Assembly: GCA_018240585.1 (NCBI GenBank)
Contig: JAFEFM010000508.1
Coordinates: 1-55,065, forward strand
DNA from: Pseudomonadota bacterium
GTDB lineage: Bacteria > Pseudomonadota > Gammaproteobacteria > Burkholderiales > Rhodocyclaceae
Direction: 5' to 3'
DNA: 55,065 nucleotides
Under the pieces are notes generated by a model that saw nothing but the letters and a program-made list of their open reading frames with translations, was not told where the DNA came from and did no database searches. The position numbers and the translations under genes are program-made. Every line of letters begins with the position of its first letter. The first letter of the stretch is position 1. Positions 6,037-15,353 of this stretch are shown one piece after another.

Positions 6037-8544
6037 TCATGCCCCCAGTGGCATCTTGTTCTTCAGCAGGTTCAGGGTGCGGTCCGCGTCCATCGGCCGT
6101 GCGAAAAGATAGCCCTGCCCGAAGTTGCAGCCCATGTCGCGCAGCAGCAGGGCCTGGTCTTCGGTTTCGATGCACTCGGCGACGACCGTCATGCCGAGAT
6201 CATGAGCGAGTTCAATGCTGCGTGCAACGATCGCGCGCAGGCGTTCGTCAACGGTGATCGAGCGCACGAAGGAGCCGTCGAGCTTGACCTGGTCGCAGGG
6301 AATCGTGTGCAGGTAGCTCAACGTGGAGTAGCCCGTGCCGAAGTCGTCGATGAGGATCTGGACGCCGGCGTCGCGCAGCCGGTGCAGCGTCCGCGCTGCC
6401 GGGCCGCCGGGATGGGCGAGCACGCTCTCGGTAATCTCGAAGCGCACCGCGCCATGCGGCAACCCGTTCTCATCGATCACCGCCAGCAGTTCCTCGGCAA
6501 GCTGCGGCCGCGACAACTGGCGGGCGGAGAGATTGACCGCGACGCGCGCCGGGGCCCCCTGCGGGTCAGCCTGCCGCCACGCAGCGATGTCGCGACAGGT
6601 CATGGCCAGGACCTGCATGCCGAGATCGTGGATGAGATCGAGGGTCTCGGCGAGCGGGATGAACTCGTTCGGCGGCAGCAGGCCCTGCGTCGGATGCGGC
6701 CAGCGCACCAGCGCCTCGAAACTGGCGATGCGGCGGTCGGCGAGCGACACGATGGGCTGATAGTGCACCGTCAGTCCGCTTTCGCGCAGGGCCGTGCGCA
6801 AGTCGGCTTCCAGCTTCAGCGAGCGAACCGCCTGTGCGTGCATCGATCGGTGGAAGAACTCGACCGGCGAGCTCTCGCTGCGCCTCGCCTTGTGCAGGGC
6901 GTTGTCGGCGTCGCGCAAGAGGGCCTCGGCGTCGTCGCGCTCCATGTCGCTCATGGCGACGCCGACGCGGCAATAGGGGTGCAGCGTGCCTTCTCCCGAT
7001 GGCGGAGCGAAGGCGGGAAGCTCCACCAGGGCTTCGGCGACGCGCAGCGCTTCGGTCGAATCCGACACGCCGTTCAACAGCACGGCGAACTGGTCGCCGC
7101 CCACGCGCGCGGCGACATCACCCTCGCGTACGGTGGCGACGATGTGTTCGGCGGCGCGACGCAGCAATTCGTCGCCGACGGCGTGCCCATAGCTGTCATT
7201 GACGAGGCTGAAGCGCTCGATGTTGATCGTCAGCACCGCGAACCGGTAGCGCTCGTCGCGGCGCTGCTGGCCGATCGCCCGCGTGACGTGCTCGATGAAA
7301 AGCGCGCGGTTGGGCAGGCCGGTGAGACCGTCATGCAGGGCGTCGTGGATCAGCCGCTGCTCGGCGCGCTTGCGCAGGTGGATGTCGCCGATGGAGCCCG
7401 CCATGCGCACCGCGCGGCCCCGGGCGTCGCGTTGGGCGACGCCGCGCGTCAGCACCCAGCGATAGCTGCCATCGGGCTGGCGCACGCGATGCTCCAGCAT
7501 GAACTGGCTTGTCACCCCGTTCAGGTGGGCCAGCACCTTCTCCTTGTAGGCATCGACTTCGTCCGGATGCAGGAAGGGCAGGATGCCCTCCGGATCGCTG
7601 GGCAGCGAGCCGGGCGGCAGGCCGAGGATCTCGCAGGAGCGGTCGGAGAAGTAGATGGTGCGGCCCGGAATGTCCCAGTCCCACAGGCCGTCGTTGGCGC
7701 CGCGCATCGCCAGGGCATAGCGCTCCTCACTCGACTTGAGCCGCTTCGCGGTATCCTCGATTTCGCCGATGCGCTGCTGCAACGTCGTCGCCATGATGTT
7801 GAAGTGGCGGGCGAGCACGGCGAGTTCGTCGTTGCCGTTGGCGGGCAGGCGGTGGTTGAAGTGGCCGTCGGCGATGGCCTTGCTGCCGGCGAGCAGCCGC
7901 CCGAGGTTGTGCGTGAGCAGGTAGCCGATGGCCGACAGCAGCACGAAGGTGAGCGCGATCTCCACCAGCGAGATGATCGCGCCTTGTTCGATGATGGCCT
8001 TGCGTGCGGCTGCGAGAATCGAGACCGACACGCCGAACTGCAGGAAGCCGATCTCGTTGCGAGGTAGCAGCAAGGGCCGGCGCACGTGGATGATCTTGTT
8101 CGCCGAGATGTCTTCCAGCGCACCTTCGTCGGCGATGGACGGCGCCGGCAGGTGCCGCATCTCGGGCATGCCTGCGCGCAGCAGCGTGCGGCTGTTCGGC
8201 GCGACGATGCGCACGTACACCAGCCCCTCGTTCGAGTCGCTGAGCAGTTCGCCGAGGATGTCCTCGAGCTCGCCGTAGCGTTGCTGGTCGCCATACGACA
8301 CCGCCATCGCGTGCAGCATGCTCGCATTCTGGCTGACGAGCGTCTCGAGGCTCGCCGAGGCGGCGTTGTTCATCAGTCGCACGCTGTTGGCAAGCAGCAG
8401 CGTCAGCAGCACGATCTGCACCGCCGTGCTGGCGAGCAATAGTCGGAAGCGGATGGATGAATGCCTGAAAGGCAGGCGCACGCGCTTGTCTCCGGGGGCC
8501 GCGGCAGCGGATGGATCCCGCCACGAGCTTGCAGAATAGCCCAT
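6037..8544 (-). CDS. Membrane-bound PAS-GGDEF-EAL cyclic-di-GMP signalling protein
   Basis: About 835 residues from the ATG at 8544; the frame upstream of that is a shadow of the malonyl-CoA decarboxylase end. Order: membrane helix (about 33-53), periplasmic sensor region to about 185, second helix, HAMP (LAGSKAIADGHFNHRLP), PAS, GGDEF, EAL. The GGDEF signature reads ARVGGDQFAVLL, with Gln replacing the catalytic Glu, so cyclase activity is doubtful. The EAL domain looks complete: EALVRW, EITES, DDFGTGYSTLSYLH, ECIETE and QGYLFARP. The likely activity is c-di-GMP hydrolysis, with the GGDQF domain regulatory. It is followed at 4 bases by the beta-barrel gene and the PstS-like gene, which suggests that the periplasmic binding protein feeds this sensor. 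Confidence 0.9.
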   Translation of the reverse strand: MGYSASSWRDPSAAAAPGDKRVRLPFRHSSIRFRLLLASTAVQIVLLTLLLANSVRLMNNAASASLETLVSQNASMLHAMAVSYGDQQRYGELEDILGELLSDSNEGLVYVRIVAPNSRTLLRAGMPEMRHLPAPSIADEGALEDISANKIIHVRRPLLLPRNEIGFLQFGVSVSILAAARKAIIEQGAIISLVEIALTFVLLSAIGYLLTHNLGRLLAGSKAIADGHFNHRLPANGNDELAVLARHFNIMATTLQQRIGEIEDTAKRLKSSEERYALAMRGANDGLWDWDIPGRTIYFSDRSCEILGLPPGSLPSDPEGILPFLHPDEVDAYKEKVLAHLNGVTSQFMLEHRVRQPDGSYRWVLTRGVAQRDARGRAVRMAGSIGDIHLRKRAEQRLIHDALHDGLTGLPNRALFIEHVTRAIGQQRRDERYRFAVLTINIERFSLVNDSYGHAVGDELLRRAAEHIVATVREGDVAARVGGDQFAVLLNGVSDSTEALRVAEALVELPAFAPPSGEGTLHPYCRVGVAMSDMERDDAEALLRDADNALHKARRSESSPVEFFHRSMHAQAVRSLKLEADLRTALRESGLTVHYQPIVSLADRRIASFEALVRWPHPTQGLLPPNEFIPLAETLDLIHDLGMQVLAMTCRDIAAWRQADPQGAPARVAVNLSARQLSRPQLAEELLAVIDENGLPHGAVRFEITESVLAHPGGPAARTLHRLRDAGVQILIDDFGTGYSTLSYLHTIPCDQVKLDGSFVRSITVDERLRAIVARSIELAHDLGMTVVAECIETEDQALLLRDMGCNFGQGYLFARPMDADRTLNLLKNKMPLGA

Positions 8545-8597
8545 ACCACCGGCGTACGGGCCGGAACGTCTGCCGGTCGAAGCGTCGTGTCGCGCCG

Positions 8598-9977
8598 TCA
8601 CGCTCGCGCCTGTCTGCGCACTGCCGCAGCCGCGTCGATGCGGCCCTCGGCGGCGAAAGCCTCGAGGTTGGCCTCGATGCGATCTGGATCGTAAAGGTAA
8701 TTGACCATCATGCCCCACGACTGGCCCAGCCCTTTCTGCGAGGTGTCGGCGAGCCAGTTCAGGCGCTCGATGCGTGCGCCGTTGCCGAGATGGAAGCGTG
8801 CCACGGGGTCGACGGGCTTGTCGTCACGCTTGGCATTGACGAGGTAATGCGCCGCCAGCCGCTGCAGCGGCTCGCGGAACGCGCGCGCGAGTGCCGGGTT
8901 CCGGACCCAGTCGCTGGCGCCGCCCAGCAGCGCTTGCAAGTGCGGCGAATCGGGGCCATCGATGCCGGCGGCGGCGAGTTTCTTCCAGTCCGCGCCAGCG
9001 AGGATCTGCGCGCACTCGGCCGGGTTGCGGCTCGCCCAGCGCACGAGGCCGGGAATCGGCGACAGGGTCGAGTAGGCCTTCAGGCGCGGGAAGTCGCGCT
9101 GCAGGTCGTCCACCACCCGCTTGAGCAGGAAGTTGCCGAAGGACACGCCGCGCAGCCCCTCCTGAGTGGACGTGATCGAATAGAAGATCGCGGTGCTGGC
9201 GCGGTCCGCATCGGCCAGCGGCGCCTCGATGTCGAGCAGCTTCTGCACGTTGTCGGCCAGTTCGTCGACCAACGCGACCTGCACGAAGATGAGCGGTTCG
9301 AGCGGCATGCGCGGATGGAAGAACGCGTAGCAGCGGCGGTCGGAATCGAGGCGGTTCTTGAGATCGTCCCACGAGCGGATCTCATGCACCGCTTCGTATT
9401 CGACGAGCTTCTCGAGCAGCGCGGCGGGCGACTGCCAGGTGATGCGCTGCAGCTCGAGAAAGCCCACGTCGAACCAGGCGCTGAGGCGCCCCTCCAGCTC
9501 GCGGTCGAGCGGCTTCAGCAGCGGGTCGTCGGCGAGGTAGCGCAGCAGGTCTGCACGCAGGTCAACAAGGAATTTCACGCCCTGCGGGATGGCGTTGAAC
9601 TGGGTCAGGATGCGCAGCCGCCGCGAGCGCATGGCGGCACGCAGATCGGCCTCCGCGTCCCACTGGCGGTCGCTGCCGACGGCTTTCTGGTAGGCACGGT
9701 GAGCGTCGGCCACGCGTGCCGGATCGGGCCCGAACTCGAGGGCGATCATGCGAAGGATGGCGCGGCGGCCATCATCGTTGAGCCGCAGGTAGGTTTCCGC
9801 CAGGCGTGCTGCGCGCTGCCGGGTGGATACTTCGCCGCCGCGACTCTCAGCGCACTCCTGTAACTGTTGGCGAATACGCTCGATGTCCCGCTCGGAGGGC
9901 GCGCGGACGCGCGCCTGCGCGCCCGACATCAGGGCTCGCACCTTGGACAGGCTGCGCGAAAACAGATCCCCCGCCAT
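8598..9977 (-). CDS. Malonyl-CoA decarboxylase
   Basis: 459 residues, the normal length for bacterial malonyl-CoA decarboxylase (MatA/MLYCD family). Helical N-terminal half (EFGPDPARVADAHRAY), then a GNAT-like catalytic half containing FHPRMPLEPLIFVQVALV, AIFYSITSTQEGLRGVSFGN and the His-bearing ARFHLGNGARIERLNWLAD near residue 405. It decarboxylates malonyl-CoA to acetyl-CoA. No malonate transporter or malonyl-CoA synthetase lies beside it, so it more likely balances malonyl-CoA made by acyl-CoA carboxylase side reactions or fatty-acid synthesis. It stands 140 bases after lgt and 53 bases before the GGDEF/EAL gene. Confidence 0.92.
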   Translation of the reverse strand: MAGDLFSRSLSKVRALMSGAQARVRAPSERDIERIRQQLQECAESRGGEVSTRQRAARLAETYLRLNDDGRRAILRMIALEFGPDPARVADAHRAYQKAVGSDRQWDAEADLRAAMRSRRLRILTQFNAIPQGVKFLVDLRADLLRYLADDPLLKPLDRELEGRLSAWFDVGFLELQRITWQSPAALLEKLVEYEAVHEIRSWDDLKNRLDSDRRCYAFFHPRMPLEPLIFVQVALVDELADNVQKLLDIEAPLADADRASTAIFYSITSTQEGLRGVSFGNFLLKRVVDDLQRDFPRLKAYSTLSPIPGLVRWASRNPAECAQILAGADWKKLAAAGIDGPDSPHLQALLGGASDWVRNPALARAFREPLQRLAAHYLVNAKRDDKPVDPVARFHLGNGARIERLNWLADTSQKGLGQSWGMMVNYLYDPDRIEANLEAFAAEGRIDAAAAVRRQARA

Positions 9978-10084
9978 TTTGTGTCTCCCCTCGTGATCGC
10001 GTTCGCATCAATTTGCGCACACATGTTAGCCGCAACCGGGGGGCTCGCCTGTGCACAATGTCCGCACCATGACGCATCGTGCCG

Positions 10085-10105
10085 GACGCGGCCGGTTGCC
10101 GCGTC
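10085..10105 (-). terminator. Hairpin downstream of lgt
   Basis: A perfect 8-bp stem (GACGCGGC / GCCGCGTC) with a 5-base loop lies just past the lgt stop. No T-run follows on the minus strand, so it is only a weak intrinsic terminator candidate. Confidence 0.35.
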
Positions 10106-10117
10106 GCGGGGGCCTGC

Positions 10118-10915
10118 TCAGCGGTCGGTCGGCCGTCCCGTTGCGGCGGCGAGCATGAAAAGTCCGACCAGGATCATGGGCACGCACAACCATTGCGCGG
10201 TGGACAATCCCAGCGCCAAGGTGCCGAAAATGCCGGCGTCCGGCGTGCGGAAGAATTCTGCAACGAAGCGCAGGCAGCCGTAGCCGATCAGGAAGACTGC
10301 CGATACGGCCCGCAACGGGCGCGGTTTTGCGGCGTAAAGCCACAGGACCGCAAACAGCAGCAGGCCTTCTCCCGCCGCCTGGTAGAGCTGCGACGGATGC
10401 CGTGGCACCTGATCCACCCACGGGAAGATCATCGCCCACGGCAGATCGCCCGACACCGGACGGCCCCACAGCTCCCCGTTGATGAAGTTGCCGATGCGGC
10501 CCGCGGCCAGCCCGGTGGGCACCAGCGGCGCGATGAAGTCGGTGATCTCCCAGAAGCCCATGCCGTGGCGGCGGCCATACAGCCACATCGCCACCAGCAC
10601 GCCGAGGAATCCGCCATGAAAGCTCATGCCGCCTTTCCAGACGGCGACGATCTCTGCGGGATGACTGAAGTAATGACCCGGCTGGAAGAACAGCACCTCG
10701 CCGAGGCGTCCGCCGACGATCACGCCGATGACGCCGTAGAACAGCAGATCGTCGATCATCGCCGCGTTCCAGCCCAGTTCCGGCCGGCGGCGCGCGTGCA
10801 GGCGGCCGAGCACGATGAACAGCACGAAGGCGACGAGGTACATGAGCCCGTACCAGCGCACCGAGACCGGGCCGATGGAAAGGGCGATGGGGTCGAACTG
10901 AGGATGGATCAGCAT
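10118..10915 (-). CDS. lgt: Prolipoprotein diacylglyceryl transferase
   Basis: 265 residues with about seven membrane helices. The family signature [15 protein letters not shown] is intact, as are the active-site SFHGGFLG segment and the conserved [10 protein letters not shown] start. Lgt attaches diacylglycerol to the lipobox cysteine of prolipoproteins in the inner membrane, the first step of lipoprotein maturation. It follows yceH after 19 bases and is probably co-transcribed with it. Confidence 0.96.
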   Translation of the reverse strand: MLIHPQFDPIALSIGPVSVRWYGLMYLVAFVLFIVLGRLHARRRPELGWNAAMIDDLLFYGVIGVIVGGRLGEVLFFQPGHYFSHPAEIVAVWKGGMSFHGGFLGVLVAMWLYGRRHGMGFWEITDFIAPLVPTGLAAGRIGNFINGELWGRPVSGDLPWAMIFPWVDQVPRHPSQLYQAAGEGLLLFAVLWLYAAKPRPLRAVSAVFLIGYGCLRFVAEFFRTPDAGIFGTLALGLSTAQWLCVPMILVGLFMLAAATGRPTDR

Positions 10916-10934
10916 CGGGGCTGGCGGGGTCGGA

Positions 10935-11639
10935 TCAATTGAACTGCTGGCGGAAGGCGTCGAATTCGCTGCGCAGGACGTCGACCTCGGCCCGCAGGCG
11001 GGCGACTTCTTCCTCGAGTTCTACGATGCGGTTGCGACCCGTCGCGCCGCCGCTGGTTCCGCTCGCCTGCGCCTCGGCCATCTCCTCGAGCAGCGCGGTG
11101 CCGCCGAGCAGGTGCATGTGGCGGATTTCCTTGGTGCCGGGAGCGCGCGGCAGCGTCGCCACCATGGGCGGGAATTTCTCGGCGAGGTGCTCGAGCACGG
11201 ACTCGACCGCGGTGATGTCGTCGAAGCGGTGCAGGCGCTCGCAACGCTGGCGGATCTCGCCCGCCGTCTGCGCGCCGCGCAGCATCAATGTGGCCAGCAC
11301 GGCCTGCTCGGCCGGCGGCAGTGAATGGCGCACGCGCACCAGGTGTTCGTACTTGGCCACCCTGGCACCGGCCTGGTCGCGGCGGGAGACCAGCCTGCGC
11401 GCCATGAGGCTGTCGATCGCAGCCTGTGCCTCGCCTTCGCTGATGGCCATCACCGGCTCGCGCGCAGTGAGCTGGTTGCTGCCGGTGACGATGGCGTTGA
11501 TCGACAGCGGATAGGCGTCGGGCGTGACGAAAGCCTTCTCGATCAGCACGCCGAGCACGCGGATCTCGATCGGGTCGAGATCGAAGCCTTCGTCAGCAGT
11601 GTCCGGGGGCGTGGCGGGCGAGGTGTTGTGGGCTTCCAT
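10935..11639 (-). CDS. yceH: YceH family (DUF480) protein
   Basis: 234 residues. The N-terminal two-thirds match Yce[23 protein letters not shown], then [22 protein letters not shown] and [19 protein letters not shown], which form tandem winged-helix domains. The C-terminus is a short Glu/Arg coiled coil (about residues 190-228). The function of YceH is not established; the fold suggests nucleic-acid or protein binding. It is the upstream gene of the yceH-lgt pair and diverges from ilvD across 138 bases. Confidence 0.9.
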   Translation of the reverse strand: MEAHNTSPATPPDTADEGFDLDPIEIRVLGVLIEKAFVTPDAYPLSINAIVTGSNQLTAREPVMAISEGEAQAAIDSLMARRLVSRRDQAGARVAKYEHLVRVRHSLPPAEQAVLATLMLRGAQTAGEIRQRCERLHRFDDITAVESVLEHLAEKFPPMVATLPRAPGTKEIRHMHLLGGTALLEEMAEAQASGTSGGATGRNRIVELEEEVARLRAEVDVLRSEFDAFRQQFN

Positions 11640-11777
11640 GATGGCTCCGCAGGGGATGTCTGGCAGGGCAGGAATGATACGCAGGGCAGGGCCGTCCCTG
11701 CCACCGCGAACGCGTGACCGACCGGACGCCCGGCGTTAGAATCCAAAGCTTTCCCGCAGCTTTCCCGGAGCGTCGCC

Positions 11778-13628
11778 ATGCCCCAGTACCGTTCCCGCAC
11801 GTCCACCGCCGGCCGCAACATGGCGGGCGCCCGCGCCCTGTGGCGCGCCACCGGCATGAAGGACGGCGACTTCGAAAAGCCGATCATCGCCATCGCCAAC
11901 AGCTTCACCCAGTTCGTGCCCGGCCACGTGCACCTCAAGGACCTCGGCCAGCTCGTCGCGCGCGAGATCGAGGCTGCGGGCGGCGTCGCCAAGGAATTCA
12001 ACACCATCGCGGTGGACGACGGCATCGCCATGGGCCACGGTGGCATGCTGTACTCGCTGCCCTCGCGCGAACTCATCGCCGACAGCGTCGAGTACATGTG
12101 CAATGCCCATACCGCCGATGCGCTGGTGTGCATCTCGAACTGCGACAAGATCACCCCGGGCATGCTGATGGCCGCGCTGCGACTCAACATCCCGGCGATC
12201 TTCGTCTCCGGCGGGCCGATGGAAGCGGGCAAGGTGAAGTGGGAAGCCAAGGTGATCTCGCTCGACCTCGTCGACGCGATGGTGAAGGCCGCCGACAAGA
12301 GCTGCTCGGACGAGGAAGTCGATGCCATCGAGCGTTCCGCCTGCCCGACCTGCGGCTCGTGCTCCGGAATGTTCACCGCCAACTCGATGAACTGCCTCAC
12401 CGAGGCGCTCGGCCTGTCGCTGCCCGGCAATGGCACCACCCTCGCCACCCATGCCGACCGTGAGCGCCTGTTCAAGGAAGCCGGCCGTCGCATCGTCGAC
12501 CTCGCGCGCCGCTGGTACGAGCAGGACGACGCCTCGGTGCTGCCGCGCTCGATCGCCAGCTTCCAGGCCTTCGAGAACGCGATGAGCCTGGACGTCGCGA
12601 TGGGGGGTTCGACCAACACCGTGCTGCACCTGCTCGCCGCCGCGCGCGAGGCCGGCGTCGACTTCACCATGAAGGACATCGACCGCGTCAGCCGCCGCGT
12701 GCCCTGCCTGTGCAAGGTCGCCCCCGCGGTGGCGGACGTGCACATCGAGGATGTGCATCGCGCCGGCGGCATCATGTCCATCCTCGGCGAACTCGACCGC
12801 GCCGGCCTGCTGCACACCGATGTGCCCACGGTGCATAGCGCCTCGATGGCCGCGGCGCTGGACCAGTGGGACATCAAGCGCACCGCCGACGAGGCAGTGC
12901 ACACCTTCTACCGTGCCGCGCCCGGCGGGGTGCCCACCCAGGTCGCCTTCAGCCAGGACCGCCGCTGGAAGGCCCTCGATGCCGACCGCCAGCACGGCAT
13001 CATCCGCGACAAGGCGCACGCCTTCACCGCCGACGGCGGACTGGCGGTGCTGTACGGCAACATCGCCGAGAAGGGCTGCATCGTGAAGACCGCCGGCGTG
13101 GATGAATCCATCTGGAAGTTCAGCGGCAAGGCGCGGGTGTACGAGAGCCAGGAAGACGCGGTCGAGGGCATCCTCGGCGAGCAGGTGCAGGCAGGCGACG
13201 TGGTCGTGATCCGCTACGAAGGACCCAAGGGCGGCCCCGGCATGCAGGAGATGCTGTACCCGACCTCCTACCTCAAGAGCCGCGGCCTCGGCGCGCAGTG
13301 CGCGCTGCTTACCGACGGGCGCTTCTCGGGCGGAACCTCCGGCCTGTCGATCGGCCACGCGTCCCCCGAAGCGGCGATGGGCGGCGCGATCGCGCTGGTC
13401 GAGGACGGCGACACCATCGACATCGACATTCCGCACCGCCGCATCCATCTCGCCGTCTCCGACGACGAACTCGCCCGCCGTCGTGCCGCGATGGAGGCGA
13501 AGGGCAGCGCCGCATGGAAGCCGGTGCAGCGCGAGCGTGTCGTCTCCGCTGCACTGCAGGCCTATGCCGCGCTCACCACCTCGGCCGACACCGGCGCGGT
13601 GCGCGACGTCACCCAGGTCCAGCGCTGA
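11778..13628 (+). CDS. ilvD: Dihydroxy-acid dehydratase
   Basis: 616 residues, the usual length. Iron-sulfur cysteines are in [11 protein letters not shown] and [11 protein letters not shown], the N-terminal signature is [17 protein letters not shown], and the C-terminal lobe carries [16 protein letters not shown]. The enzyme dehydrates 2,3-dihydroxy-isovalerate and 2,3-dihydroxy-methylvalerate to the keto acids leading to valine, leucine, isoleucine and pantothenate. Start ATG at 11778 has GGAG about 8 bases upstream. A TTAGAAT -10-like element near 11737 could be its promoter. It stands alone, with no other ilv genes beside it. Confidence 0.97.
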   Translation: MPQYRSRTSTAGRNMAGARALWRATGMKDGDFEKPIIAIANSFTQFVPGHVHLKDLGQLVAREIEAAGGVAKEFNTIAVDDGIAMGHGGMLYSLPSRELIADSVEYMCNAHTADALVCISNCDKITPGMLMAALRLNIPAIFVSGGPMEAGKVKWEAKVISLDLVDAMVKAADKSCSDEEVDAIERSACPTCGSCSGMFTANSMNCLTEALGLSLPGNGTTLATHADRERLFKEAGRRIVDLARRWYEQDDASVLPRSIASFQAFENAMSLDVAMGGSTNTVLHLLAAAREAGVDFTMKDIDRVSRRVPCLCKVAPAVADVHIEDVHRAGGIMSILGELDRAGLLHTDVPTVHSASMAAALDQWDIKRTADEAVHTFYRAAPGGVPTQVAFSQDRRWKALDADRQHGIIRDKAHAFTADGGLAVLYGNIAEKGCIVKTAGVDESIWKFSGKARVYESQEDAVEGILGEQVQAGDVVVIRYEGPKGGPGMQEMLYPTSYLKSRGLGAQCALLTDGRFSGGTSGLSIGHASPEAAMGGAIALVEDGDTIDIDIPHRRIHLAVSDDELARRRAAMEAKGSAAWKPVQRERVVSAALQAYAALTTSADTGAVRDVTQVQR

Positions 13629-13640
13629 GACCCGGCGGGC

Positions 13641-13667
13641 GGCCGGTGCGGCAGATCCGCACCGGCC
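13641..13667 (+). terminator. Hairpin downstream of ilvD
   Basis: A perfect 11-bp stem (GGCCGGTGCGG / CCGCACCGGCC) with a 5-base CAGAT loop starts 13 bases after the ilvD stop. No T-run follows, but the position and strength suggest the end of the ilvD transcript. Confidence 0.5.
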
Positions 13668-13726
13668 GTCGAGGCACTTCCGGCGGCATATTGACCGCCT
13701 CTCTTTCCCCCTTCTACCATCAGCGC

Positions 13727-13921
13727 ATGGATGCCGAACTCAACCAGCTCGAAGCCCAGATCGAGCAGCTCATCAGCCTTCATGGCATGCTCAAGGCGGA
13801 GAACCTTGCGCTGCGTACCCGTGTCGTGAAGCTCGAAGCCGAAAACCACCAACTGTCCGAAAAGGTGCGGCGTGCCGCCGAGCGCCTGGAGGCGGTGTTG
13901 AACAAACTGCCGGAGGCCTGA
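13727..13921 (+). CDS. Small ZapB-like coiled-coil cell-division protein
   Basis: 64 residues from the ATG at 13727 (a longer open frame upstream overlaps ilvD and is not credible). Nearly the whole chain is a heptad-patterned coiled coil: LNQLEAQIEQLISLH, LALRTRVVKLEAEN, RRAAERLEAVLNKL. Proteins of this size and pattern directly before zapA are common in proteobacteria and are treated as ZapB-like partners of the FtsZ ring. It ends 4 bases before zapA, so the two are one operon. The cell-division role is inferred from this linkage. Confidence 0.8.
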   Translation: MDAELNQLEAQIEQLISLHGMLKAENLALRTRVVKLEAENHQLSEKVRRAAERLEAVLNKLPEA

Positions 13922-13925
13922 GCAC

Positions 13926-14228
13926 GTGGCGACCGATTATCTCGACATCGTTCTGCTGGGCAAGGAATACCGCGTGTCCTGCACGCCCGAAAGCAAGGAG
14001 GCGCTGCGTTCCGCAGTGTCTTATGTGGACGGCAAGCTCGTCGAACTGGCCGACAAGACGCATGCATCGGGCGAGCGTCTCGCGGTCATGACGGCGCTCA
14101 ACATCGCCCATGAATTCCTCATGTACCAGCGCAGCGGCGGGTTTGACATGGCAGGCGCGAAGCGTAGAATCGGACTCATGAAAGCGCGCCTCGACGGGGT
14201 GCTGGCCCAGCAGGAAAAACTCTTCTGA
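13926..14228 (+). CDS. zapA: Cell division protein ZapA
   Basis: 100 residues starting with GTG at 13926. It has the ZapA pattern: an N-terminal strand segment DIVLLGKEYRVSC, then SKEALRSAVSYVDGKL, the AVMTALNIAHEFL helix and a C-terminal coiled coil. ZapA cross-links FtsZ protofilaments at midcell. It follows the ZapB-like gene and is directly upstream of the 6S RNA, the classic proteobacterial arrangement. Confidence 0.94.
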   Translation: MATDYLDIVLLGKEYRVSCTPESKEALRSAVSYVDGKLVELADKTHASGERLAVMTALNIAHEFLMYQRSGGFDMAGAKRRIGLMKARLDGVLAQQEKLF

Positions 14229-14255
14229 GGGCCGGCCCGAGGCGCGAAAAGTCAA

Positions 14256-14434
14256 TCCCCTGCAGTGTTCGTTGAAGCCGTAGATTCCTTGAACCAATAG
14301 TCGAGAGACTTGGTTGCCTACCATGGATGCCGCGGTGTGCATGCCCCTCGTGGGTGAGCCTGAAGCGGAAGGAAAGCGACCTCCCTGAACCCCAGGTTCA
14401 GGATGCCCGGTGGAAACGGCACAGGCGGGGGGCC
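14256..14434 (+). ncRNA. ssrS: 6S RNA
   Basis: About 180 bases immediately after zapA, the usual ssrS location. The ends pair as in 6S RNA (CCCCTGCAGTG near 14257 with CACAGGCGGGG near 14420-14430), interrupted by small bulges. The 5' half has the TGTTCGTTGAAGCC and GATTCCTTGAACC stretches typical of the bubble side, and the middle can form the large open loop that mimics an open promoter. 6S RNA binds sigma-70 RNA polymerase and lowers transcription in stationary phase. The exact ends are estimates from the closing stem. Confidence 0.85.
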
Positions 14435-14444
14435 ATTCAAGAAG

Positions 14445-14466
14445 CGCGGCGAAAGCCGCGTTTTTT
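14445..14466 (+). terminator. Intrinsic terminator after 6S RNA
   Basis: A perfect 6-bp stem CGCGGC / GCCGCG closed by a GAAA tetraloop, directly followed by six T residues. It lies about ten bases past the 6S closing stem and should end the zapA-6S transcript or a 6S precursor. Confidence 0.85.
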
Positions 14467-14516
14467 CTTTGGTGCGCCCGTCAGGGCGTACCGGTGCGTG
14501 GAGTGTCTGCTGGGCA

Positions 14517-15323
14517 ATGGATCTGAACGTTTGGTGGCTGGCCTACCCGGTGCTCGGTGCCGTGGTGGGTTTCTTTGCCGGGCTGCTGGGTGTGGGCGGC
14601 GGCGGGATCATGGTGCCGATCCTGACCACCCTGTTCGTCGCCCAGGGGTTTCCGTTCGACCAGGTCCTGCACATGTCACTGGGCACTTCCATGGCCGGCA
14701 TCGTGCTCACGTCGATCTCCAGCCTGCGCGCTCATCACCAGCATGGCGCGGTGCGCTGGGACATCTTCATGGGCATCACGCCCGGCATCCTGCTCGGCAC
14801 CTTCGGTGGCACCTTCATCGCCTCCCGTGTCGACACCGTGCCGCTGGCGATCTTCTTTGCCGCGTTCATGGCCTATGTTTCGCTGCAGATGCTGATCAAC
14901 GTCAAGCCCAAGCCCTCGCGCGAGATCCCCGGGCGGCTCGGCCTGAGCGCCGCGGGTGCCGGGATCGGCGGGGTGTCGGCGCTGGTGGCGATCGGCGGCG
15001 GTTCGCTGTCGGTGCCGTTCATGACGTGGTGCAACGTCAAGATGCAGCACGCCATCGGCACCTCGTCGGCCATCGGCCTGCCGATCGCCGTGGCGGGCAC
15101 CGTGGGCTACATGGTCAATGGCTGGGGTACCCCGGGCATGCCGGCCTACACGCTGGGTTACATCTACCTGCCCGCACTGGTACTGGTGAGCGCGGTGAGC
15201 ATGGTGATGGCGCCGGTCGGCGCGCGGCTTGCGCACACGCTGCCGGTTCCGGTACTGAAGAAGATCTTCGCCGGAGTCCTGATCGCGCTGTCGCTCAAGA
15301 TGCTTCACAGCCTGTTCGGCTGA
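14517..15323 (+). CDS. TauE/SafE (TSUP) family membrane permease
   Basis: 268 residues from the ATG at 14517; earlier ATG codons lie inside the 6S terminator region. About eight membrane helices in two repeats, each starting with the family's glycine-rich motif: GFFAGLLGVGGGGIMVPIL near residue 20 and GIGGVSALVAIGGGSLSVPF near residue 155. TSUP proteins export or import sulfite, sulfoacetate or related organic anions. No sulfur-metabolism gene is near, so the substrate is open. It occupies the place downstream of 6S where many proteobacteria have the 5-formyltetrahydrofolate cyclo-ligase gene. Confidence 0.9.
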   Translation: MDLNVWWLAYPVLGAVVGFFAGLLGVGGGGIMVPILTTLFVAQGFPFDQVLHMSLGTSMAGIVLTSISSLRAHHQHGAVRWDIFMGITPGILLGTFGGTFIASRVDTVPLAIFFAAFMAYVSLQMLINVKPKPSREIPGRLGLSAAGAGIGGVSALVAIGGGSLSVPFMTWCNVKMQHAIGTSSAIGLPIAVAGTVGYMVNGWGTPGMPAYTLGYIYLPALVLVSAVSMVMAPVGARLAHTLPVPVLKKIFAGVLIALSLKMLHSLFG

Positions 15324-15353
15324 GTCCCGTCGCCAATCCGCAAGTGGGGCCTT

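Noticed and set aside
8545-8718. N-terminal extension of the GGDEF/EAL frame
   Set aside because: It overlaps the end of malonyl-CoA decarboxylase, is Arg/Gly-rich, and precedes the natural membrane-protein start at 8544.
11543-13448. Long minus-strand ORFs opposite ilvD
   Set aside because: ilvD is certain; these frames have no recognisable domain and cross the yceH-ilvD promoter region.
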